Origin: Paramuribaculum sp.
Lineage (GTDB): Bacteria > Bacteroidota > Bacteroidia > Bacteroidales > Muribaculaceae
DNA length: 5,057 bases
Direction: 5' to 3'
Assembly (NCBI GenBank): GCA_029058705.1
Contig: JAIDXA010000225.1
Coordinates: 1 to 5,057 of the forward strand
Below, piece after piece: positions 1-5,057 of this stretch. A program made the translations under genes and the position numbers. Position 1 is the first letter of the stretch, and each line of letters begins with the position of its first letter. The notes under the pieces were generated by a model, which was not told the DNA's origin, did not search any database, and worked only from the letters and a program-made list of their open reading frames with translations.

Positions 1-104
1 AAGACCTCAGGATTATTTTGAAGTTTCTGCCGTTCATTCGTATTACTGTTAACGCGGTTTAAATTCAAACACTCTCTAAAGGGACGGAATAGTCGTTTAG
101 TCCG

Positions 105-136
105 CAAACTTAATAAAAAACATCCGGCTTGCCAAC
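105..136 (-). promoter_or_regulatory. Possible weak promoter for a gene beyond the left edge
   Basis: On the minus strand TAAGTTTG (112-105) matches the Bacteroidota -7 element TAnnTTTG exactly. GTTG lies 20 bases upstream (136-133), one mismatch from the -33 TTTG. An ATG at 37-35 then opens a frame that runs off the window (MNGRNFKIILRS...). Twelve codons without a stop is weak evidence, so I do not call this a gene. The site overlaps the terminator-like hairpin of metH, which is plausible for back-to-back genes on one strand but also lowers certainty. Confidence 0.2.
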
Positions 137-146
137 GATTATGGAT
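115..146 (-). terminator. Weak terminator-like hairpin downstream of metH
   Basis: About 35 bases after the metH stop, the minus strand reads a short imperfect stem-loop (TTGG-CAAG-CCGG with G-T pairs, or an outer ATCC...GGAT) ending in TTTTTT (120-115). The T-run position suits an intrinsic terminator for the metF-metH transcript, but the stem is short and has a large bulge, so it is a weak candidate. It is the only hairpin plus T-run seen between metH and the left edge. Confidence 0.35.
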
Positions 147-179
147 TAAAATCCTCTAATCATGACAATAAAAATAACA

Positions 180-3100
180 TCACGGCAGATTCCTGATCAG
201 AATCCTACGCATCTTTTCTTCTTCAGTCCCGCGCCGCGAGGCATAATCCGCAAGCTGATCGTCGCCGATCCGGCCGACCATGAAGTAGCGGGCTTCCTCA
301 TTGGCGATATACAGACCCGTAACAGTCGATGCCGGAGTCATAGCTCCGTTTTCTGTCATCTCTATTCCAAGCTTGCCGAACGGCAGGAGATTCCGCAGTT
401 CGAGATTAAGAGTCTGGTCCGGAAGCATCGGATAGCCCATAGCTGGACGTATGCCGCGATACATACCCTGGAAAATCTCATGCCTTGTCAAAGCCTCTTC
501 CGGAGAATATCCCCAGACAGTCCGCCGGACATGCGCGTGGAGATATTCCGATGCAGCCTCGGCAAAACGGTCGGCCATAGTACGTGTCAGAATACTCTGA
601 TACGGATCGCCGGCTGCAGCCTCGATTGCCTGTCGCATTGCCTGGCCGATTGTCACGGCAAACACCCCGACATGATCGCCGGAGTCTGCAACATAGTCAG
701 CAATGCTCAGACATTCACCGCCTTCGCCCCTGCACTGCTGGCGAAGGACAGGAATGCAGACCGGGCCGATTGTCAGCATGTCATCTGTTGCCGACGCCGG
801 ATATATGGCCGCCGCACCTGACACGACAGACCCGCCTCCACTCCGCAAACGGTCAATAAGCGCCAGCGCGTCATCGTAGAGACGGAGAGCTTCCATTGCC
901 TTCTCAGACGAACCTGCATGACGCCTGGCCCATTCTTCCCGGCTCTCCTTGCCGGATCCGCCGGGAGCATCACAATCGAGTTTCCACGCATGAAAGAAAG
1001 GACGCCAGTTAATCAGGTCGACGACCGCATCAAACGGCAATGAATCAATCACAACCACACCGTCATGTTTCGGAGCAGGAGCCGGATGGGGTTTAGGCTT
1101 GCGGAGTGCGTTCGCCTCCCCGAGAGGAATCAGAGAAAGCTGCGTGTATTCCGAAACTATGGCCATATAGTCTTCACGCACCTTTTGGGCAAAACCGGCA
1201 CGAAGAGAGTCGTTGACCAGGCGCGACGCTATAAGCGGAGTCTGCGCCGCATCGGAAGCATGACAGACTAAAGATTCCGTCACCGGAGCAATCTTCAATG
1301 CTGTATGGATTTTGGAAGTCGTTGCTCCTCCGACTATGATCGGAATGTCGATCCCGGCTCGGGAAAGCGCATCGGCCACATTAACCATCTCGCCGAGCGA
1401 CGGAGTGATAAGACCGGAAAGGCAAATGACATCAGGCCGTTCCTGGCGGGCCTTCTCGACAATAGTCTCGGCCGCAACCATAACACCGAGATCCACAACC
1501 TCGAAATTATTACACTCGAGCACAATGCCGACGATATTCTTTCCTATATCGTGAACATCACCTTTAACCGTTGCAAAAAGGACTTTCCCGGCTTTTGCCG
1601 TCCGGCTGCCACGACTCTGGGCCTCGATCCCGGGACGAAGAATCGCCACAGCCTTTTTCATTGCGCGGGATGCCTTGACAACCTGAGGCAGAAACATCTT
1701 TCCTTCCCCAAACCGGCGTCCCACTTCCTCAATGCCGCCCATAAGCGGACCTTCTATAATCTCAACCGCACCCCTGCCAGCATCCATAGCCTCGGCAAGA
1801 TCAGCCTCAAGATTCTCGCAAGCGCCTTTTATAACCGCCTCTTTCAGGCGCTCGTCTACCGGAATGTCCCTACGGTCGGCAGCCTCGGCCGGCTCAATGG
1901 TTGCGACAACATGCTTGTTCAGTGCATAATCGCCCAATTGTTCGGCCGCATCATGGTCGCCTTTCAAGAGAAGTTCCTCTATCATAGTCCGCAATGCCAA
2001 CGGAATATCGTCATATGTGACCGATGTTTCAGGATTGACTATCGCCATATCAAGTCCCGCCCGCGAAGCGTGATAGAGAAAAACGGCATGCATCGCCTCA
2101 CGCAACGGAGTGTTCCCGCGGAACGAAAAAGAAAGATTGCTCACTCCGCCACTCACTTTTGCGCCCGGCAGGTTTGCCTTTATCCATGACGTTGCCCGAA
2201 TGAAATCCCGGCCATAGAAATCGTGTTCGGCAATTCCGGTGGCGACCGCCATTATATTCGGGTCGAATATAATGTCCGACGGATCTACGCCTGCCTCTTC
2301 GACAAGCAGCCGGTAAGCACGTCCGCATATCTCGATTTTACGGTCGTAAGTGTCGGCCTGGCCTTTCTCATCAAAGGCCATCACCACCATTGCAGCCCCG
2401 AAGTCCTTTATCTCTCTTGCTTTTCTAAGAAAATCGGCCTCCCCCTCTTTCAGCGATATTGAGTTGACAATCCCTTTTCCCTGCAGACATCTCAGACCGG
2501 CAGAAACAACAGCCCAGTCCGACGAATCAATCACGACTGGAACTCTCGCGATATCAGGGTCCGAAGCAATGAGGTTTAGAAAATGTGTCATCTCTTTCGG
2601 TGCGTCAAGCATGGCATCGTCCATGTTGATGTCTATCATCATCGCCCCGTTGCCGACCTGTGCCAATGCTATCGACGAAGCCTCTTCATAGGATTTTTCA
2701 CGTATGAGTCTCAAAAACTTACGCGACCCTGCGACATTACACCGCTCCCCTATGTTGACAAAATTATTCTCCGGAATCACAGTTGTCACATCCAGCCCCG
2801 ACAGACGCAGCACTCCGTCGCGATCCAACGGACGCCGTGGTGTGGCTTCACATGCCAGTTCCGCAACGAGCCGGATATGCTCGGGAGTCGTTCCGCAGCA
2901 GCCGCCGATGACATTCACCATCCCGCGCGACAGGTAAGGCGCCACAGCTTCGGCAAATTCCGCTGCCGTTTCGCGATAACGTCCCAGTTCGTCTGGAAGC
3001 CCCGCGTTCGGATGACAGCTGAGAGGAAATGGCGAAACGGAATGCAGAGACTTTATATATGCTTCCATGTCGCGCGCCCCCATTGAGCAGTTTAGTCCAA

Positions 3101-3818
3101 GACTGACAATATTCTCAAACCCTTCTATCGCGACAAGAAGCGCTTCAAGCGACTGCCCCGACAGAATCCGTCCGCTGCGGTCCGAGACTGTGACGGAAAC
3201 CATCACAGGTATCTGCCGCCCGATGCGGCGGGAAACATCCCGCGCTGCAAAGAGAGCGCTTTTAAGGTTTAGCGTATCGAACACAGTCTCTGCAAGAATC
3301 AGGTCGGCCCCGCCATCTACCAAAGCGCTGATCTGCTCATCATACGCGCTGCGAAGAGAGTCAAACGTGATGTTTCTCTTAGCCGGATCCTCGACGTCTG
3401 GACTCATCGAAGCCGAACGGTTTGTCGGCCCTACCGAACCTGCCACCCATATACGACGGCCAAGGTTACGCGTCATTCTGTCAGCGACCTTCCTTGCAAT
3501 CGAGGCGGCCGCACGGTTCATCTCGCCGACATACGGCTCAAGCCCATAGTCTGCCTGCGAAATTCTATTTGAGTTAAACGAATTCGTCGAGATGATATCC
3601 GCTCCGGCAATGATATACTTCTCGTGAATCTCGGCAATCGACTCCGGACAGGTCAGCGACAGGATATCGTTGTTGCCCCTCAGATCGCAGCTCCAGTCTC
3701 GAAAAGCATCTCTTCTAAAATCAGATTCCGAAAGTCCCAGACGCTGTATCATCGTGCCCATCGCTCCGTCAAGCACCAAAACCCGCTCAAGAACCGACTG
3801 CCTAAAACTTTTGTTCAT
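180..3818 (-). CDS. metH: Cobalamin-dependent methionine synthase (5-methyltetrahydrofolate--homocysteine methyltransferase)
   Basis: Cytoplasmic enzyme that transfers the methyl of 5-methyl-THF via cob(I)alamin to homocysteine, forming methionine and THF. The 1212-residue protein has all four modules, close to the roughly 1227 residues of E. coli MetH. Residues 1-325 are the homocysteine domain, with zinc ligands Cys244 (GLNCS) and Cys307-Cys308 (GGCCGTTPEH). Residues about 350-610 are the pterin-binding domain (NIGERCNVAGS at 355, INMDDAMLDA at 397, IDSS at 430, GGVSNLSFSFRGN at 557). Residues about 650-870 are the cap and B12 domain, with Asp754-x-His756-x-x-Gly759 as the lower cobalt ligand motif and Ser807 completing the His-Asp-Ser triad; Phe703 and Leu710 align by eye with the cap residues. 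A Pro/Ala/Lys-rich linker (907-918) leads to the AdoMet reactivation domain (about 922-1212; Glu1087, RPAMGYP at 1124). The start MNKSFRQSVLERVLVLDGAMG matches the family N-terminus. The stop is TGA. It lies 5 bases after metF, without a clear Shine-Dalgarno sequence. Confidence 0.98.
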   Translation of the reverse strand: MNKSFRQSVLERVLVLDGAMGTMIQRLGLSESDFRRDAFRDWSCDLRGNNDILSLTCPESIAEIHEKYIIAGADIISTNSFNSNRISQADYGLEPYVGEMNRAAASIARKVADRMTRNLGRRIWVAGSVGPTNRSASMSPDVEDPAKRNITFDSLRSAYDEQISALVDGGADLILAETVFDTLNLKSALFAARDVSRRIGRQIPVMVSVTVSDRSGRILSGQSLEALLVAIEGFENIVSLGLNCSMGARDMEAYIKSLHSVSPFPLSCHPNAGLPDELGRYRETAAEFAEAVAPYLSRGMVNVIGGCCGTTPEHIRLVAELACEATPRRPLDRDGVLRLSGLDVTTVIPENNFVNIGERCNVAGSRKFLRLIREKSYEEASSIALAQVGNGAMMIDINMDDAMLDAPKEMTHFLNLIASDPDIARVPVVIDSSDWAVVSAGLRCLQGKGIVNSISLKEGEADFLRKAREIKDFGAAMVVMAFDEKGQADTYDRKIEICGRAYRLLVEEAGVDPSDIIFDPNIMAVATGIAEHDFYGRDFIRATSWIKANLPGAKVSGGVSNLSFSFRGNTPLREAMHAVFLYHASRAGLDMAIVNPETSVTYDDIPLALRTMIEELLLKGDHDAAEQLGDYALNKHVVATIEPAEAADRRDIPVDERLKEAVIKGACENLEADLAEAMDAGRGAVEIIEGPLMGGIEEVGRRFGEGKMFLPQVVKASRAMKKAVAILRPGIEAQSRGSRTAKAGKVLFATVKGDVHDIGKNIVGIVLECNNFEVVDLGVMVAAETIVEKARQERPDVICLSGLITPSLGEMVNVADALSRAGIDIPIIVGGATTSKIHTALKIAPVTESLVCHASDAAQTPLIASRLVNDSLRAGFAQKVREDYMAIVSEYTQLSLIPLGEANALRKPKPHPAPAPKHDGVVVIDSLPFDAVVDLINWRPFFHAWKLDCDAPGGSGKESREEWARRHAGSSEKAMEALRLYDDALALIDRLRSGGGSVVSGAAAIYPASATDDMLTIGPVCIPVLRQQCRGEGGECLSIADYVADSGDHVGVFAVTIGQAMRQAIEAAAGDPYQSILTRTMADRFAEAASEYLHAHVRRTVWGYSPEEALTRHEIFQGMYRGIRPAMGYPMLPDQTLNLELRNLLPFGKLGIEMTENGAMTPASTVTGLYIANEEARYFMVGRIGDDQLADYASRRGTEEEKMRRILIRNLP

Positions 3819-3823
3819 GACTT

Positions 3824-4777
3824 TCAGAATATTTTTGATGCCACCTCACGAACGCTCTCAGCCGCATGGATTGTATAGAAATGGATGCCCGGCACTCCGC
3901 TGGAAATCAGCTCACGACACTGTCCGACACTCCATTCCACACCGATCCGGCGTATTTCATCATCGTTTTTCGCCTTTCTCAGTTCAGAAGCAAGCGCCTC
4001 CGGAATTTCAGAGCGGAAAACCTTCGGCAGAACAGACAGATGCGATCTGCGTGTAACCGGTTTTATTCCCGGTATGATCGGCACCGTTATTCCCTCACGG
4101 CGACAACGGCCAACAAATTCGAAAAACTTGGAATTATCGAAAAACATCTGAGTAATCAGATAGTCGGCGCCATTTTCAACCTTCTGTTTCAGATAATTGA
4201 TGTCTGATGTCATATTAGGTGCTTCTTCATGCTTTTCGGGATAACAGGCCATCCCGTAGCTGAAGGGAGTCTCGATCCCCTCTATCGCCGTGTCATAAAG
4301 GCCACGCCCGGAGTTGAATTCATTGATCTGCCGCTGTAGATCATGAGCGTAGTCGTTGTAATCTGCCGGATTGTGGCCCGACCGGTCAAACGGTTTGTCG
4401 TCACCCCTCACCACAAACAGATTGGTGATCTCGAGGAAGTTCAGATCAAGGAGAGCATATTCCGTTTCTTCGCGCGTAAATCCCTTGCAAATTATATGGG
4501 GCACGGGCGTTATCCCGTAACGGTACTTTAAAGCCGCGGCTACCGCCACCGTCCCCGGACGACGCCTGATGCTTATCTTACGGTGCGTCCCGTCAGGATG
4601 AGCCTGATAGACACTCTCGCTATGGTGTGACGTAATATTGATGAACTTCGGATCAAACTCCCTCAGGCGGTCGACTATGTCATACACCCGATAGATGCTG
4701 TTTCCCTTGACCGGAGGGAGGATTTCGATTGAAAACAAAGGCCGGTCCGTGTTCCGGATAATATCGATGACTTTCAT
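3824..4777 (-). CDS. metF: 5,10-methylenetetrahydrofolate reductase
   Basis: Flavin-dependent cytoplasmic reductase that converts 5,10-methylene-THF to 5-methyl-THF, the methyl donor used by MetH encoded just downstream. From the chosen start it has 317 residues, a usual length for the single-domain bacterial TIM-barrel enzyme. Visible family motifs are FSIEILPP with catalytic Glu18 (E. coli Glu28), PHIICKGF at 93-100, VVRGD with Asp126 (E. coli Asp120), ACYPEKHEEAPN at 177-188, LITQMFFD with Gln210 (E. coli Gln183), IPGIKP at 235-240 and GIHFYTIH at 297-304. The frame is open upstream to an ATG at 4837 (20 extra residues). I chose the ATG at 4775-4777 because MKVIDIIRN is the typical Bacteroidota MetF N-terminus and the extra residues look unlike the family. 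The bases before the start (CAATTCCTTTATTT) are AT-rich with no Shine-Dalgarno, as is common in this phylum. It is the first gene of the operon. Confidence 0.96.
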   Translation of the reverse strand: MKVIDIIRNTDRPLFSIEILPPVKGNSIYRVYDIVDRLREFDPKFINITSHHSESVYQAHPDGTHRKISIRRRPGTVAVAAALKYRYGITPVPHIICKGFTREETEYALLDLNFLEITNLFVVRGDDKPFDRSGHNPADYNDYAHDLQRQINEFNSGRGLYDTAIEGIETPFSYGMACYPEKHEEAPNMTSDINYLKQKVENGADYLITQMFFDNSKFFEFVGRCRREGITVPIIPGIKPVTRRSHLSVLPKVFRSEIPEALASELRKAKNDDEIRRIGVEWSVGQCRELISSGVPGIHFYTIHAAESVREVASKIF

Positions 4778-4848
4778 AAATAAAGGAATTGAATCTGTCA
4801 TTACAGACAACCGGGCAGCCATGCCCGTATGCCGCACTATGTGTCAGA
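4778..4848 (-). promoter_or_regulatory. Putative metF 5' leader with two small hairpins
   Basis: The leader RNA inferred between the promoter and the metF ATG can form two stem-loops. One is CGGGCA-TGGC-TGCCCG (4827-4812), a perfect 6-bp GC-rich stem with a tetraloop. The other is TCTGT-AATG-ACAGA (4807-4794), ending 16 bases before the start codon. The last 16 bases are AT-rich and unpaired. I do not recognise a SAM or cobalamin riboswitch: the leader is too short for a cobalamin riboswitch or SAM-I, and I could not find the conserved core of SAM-II. It may be only a structured or stabilising leader. Confidence 0.3.
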
Positions 4849-4851
4849 CAC

Positions 4852-4882
4852 CAAAGTTACAACAACGTTTCGTCATGACAAA
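4852..4882 (-). promoter_or_regulatory. Bacteroidota-type sigma-ABfr promoter of metF-metH
   Basis: Read on the minus strand, TTTG (4882-4879) is followed by exactly 19 bases and then TAACTTTG (4859-4852). This matches the known Bacteroides promoter consensus TTTG-N19/21-TAnnTTTG at every specified position. Transcription would then begin near 4845-4848, giving a leader of roughly 70 bases before the metF ATG at 4777. No other site with both elements was seen upstream of metF. The exact start of the RNA is inferred, not seen. Confidence 0.8.
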
Positions 4883-4916
4883 ATTTCAAACCTGAAATCA
4901 CCGTCTGAAATCACCG
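4883..4916. promoter_or_regulatory. Candidate operator: three TGAAAT half-sites upstream of the metF promoter
   Basis: Directly next to the -33 element lies a perfect inverted repeat, ATTTCA-AACC-TGAAAT (4883-4898). Its right arm also begins a direct repeat of the 12-mer CTGAAATCACCG (4892-4903 and 4905-4916, period 13). TGAAAT therefore occurs three times, once inverted and twice direct, at about -37 to -66 from the inferred start of transcription. That position suits an activator, or a repressor that blocks the polymerase. The repeats are seen directly; the binding function is inferred and I recognise no named regulator motif. Confidence 0.45.
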
Positions 4917-4977
4917 CCGGCCATCTGACTTTACTTTATCTCATGCCACTCCATATCCTAATCCGGACGGAATCGAC

Positions 4978-5014
4978 AAAGAGGCTGTGTCAAAATAGGC
5001 GCAGCCTCTTTTTT
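4978..5014 (+). terminator. Strong intrinsic-terminator-like hairpin, plus-strand oriented
   Basis: AAAGAGGCTG (4978-4987) pairs with CAGCCTCTTT (5002-5011). The stem continues inward through T-G, G-C, T-G and C-G pairs to a 6-base AAAATA loop (4992-4997), for 14 pairs in all, and the T-run continues to 5014 (six T in total). The two wobble pairs exist only in plus-strand RNA; in minus-strand RNA they become A-C mismatches and only TTTG follows the stem. The structure therefore favours stopping plus-strand transcripts, although a 10-bp stem remains in the other direction and could serve a leftward gene beyond the right edge. No plus-strand gene is visible to its left. Confidence 0.6.
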
Positions 5015-5057
5015 CTAACCTGTTGAAAAACATAAAACAAAGCCCTGACTTTCACAA

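Larger units (their letters stand above)
1..179. other. Gene-free region downstream of metH
   Basis: AT-rich sequence between the metH stop and the left edge. Apart from the terminator-like hairpin and the weak promoter-like match, it holds only small symmetric patches: a near-palindrome GTTTAAATTCAAAC at 57-70 with one mismatched pair, and the short stem GGAT-TAAA-ATCC at 143-154. No tRNA, CRISPR or insertion-sequence feature is visible. Confidence 0.6.

Noticed and set aside
162..821. 219-codon open frame on the plus strand opposite the metH 3' end
   Set aside because: It is antisense to the conserved reactivation domain, and its Cys/His/Arg-rich translation has no family resemblance and no promoter.
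1305..2189. 294-codon open frame on the plus strand opposite metH
   Set aside because: It lies entirely antisense to the highly conserved pterin and B12 modules of metH, and its translation shows no recognisable domain. It is a shadow of the metH reading frame.
4778..4837. Longer metF reading frame starting at the ATG at 4837, adding 20 residues
   Set aside because: The extra residues (MRHTGMAARLSVM...) do not resemble MetF N-termini, would begin within about 10 bases of the inferred RNA start, and overlap both leader hairpins. MKVIDIIRN at 4777 fits the family.
4695..4895. 66-codon plus-strand frame across the metF start
   Set aside because: It is antisense to metF and its leader, and encodes nothing recognisable.
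4892..4916. CRISPR-like or tandem repeat array
   Set aside because: There are only two copies of a 12-mer with a 1-base gap. This fits a regulator site, not an array.
4778..4920. SAM or cobalamin riboswitch upstream of metF
   Set aside because: The leader is only about 70 bases. I found no B12-box-like core and no SAM-I or SAM-II conserved core. A covariance-model search would be decisive.
4829..5026. 65-codon plus-strand frame to the right of metF
   Set aside because: It runs over the metF promoter and straight through the terminator hairpin, with no plus-strand promoter and no recognisable protein.

Overview
This window is almost entirely one two-gene methionine / one-carbon operon, read on the minus strand (right to left). 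metF (4777 to 3824), 5,10-methylenetetrahydrofolate reductase, is followed after 5 bases by metH (3818 to 180), the large four-module cobalamin-dependent methionine synthase. MetF makes 5-methyl-tetrahydrofolate. MetH passes that methyl group through protein-bound cobalamin to homocysteine, giving methionine and free tetrahydrofolate. The two genes therefore encode consecutive steps, and their tight spacing implies one transcript with possible translational coupling.

The organism is most likely a member of Bacteroidota, probably order Bacteroidales. The region upstream of metF carries an exact match to the promoter type of that phylum (TTTG, 19 bases, TAACTTTG, on the minus strand). Neither gene has a recognisable Shine-Dalgarno sequence, and the MetF and MetH protein sequences look like Bacteroidales family members. 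I cannot assign a genus from the sequence alone. Having only MetH visible suggests that methionine synthesis here depends on vitamin B12, but a MetE elsewhere in the genome cannot be excluded.

Layout from left to right: 1-179 is gene-free and lies downstream of metH, with a weak terminator-like hairpin and T-run on the minus strand plus a possible weak promoter for a gene off the left edge. 180-3818 is metH and 3824-4777 is metF. 4778-4848 is the putative metF leader with two small hairpins. 4852-4882 is the promoter. 4883-4916 is a cluster of three TGAAAT half-sites, arranged as one palindrome plus one direct repeat, abutting the -33 element and a candidate operator. 4978-5014 is a strong intrinsic-terminator-like hairpin whose geometry favours the plus strand. 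5015-5057 has no recognisable feature.

I do not see a novel multi-gene system here. The coding part is ordinary core metabolism. The points worth a second look are the half-site cluster at the metF promoter, the plus-strand terminator with no visible plus-strand gene, and the diverged parts of the MetH reactivation domain.
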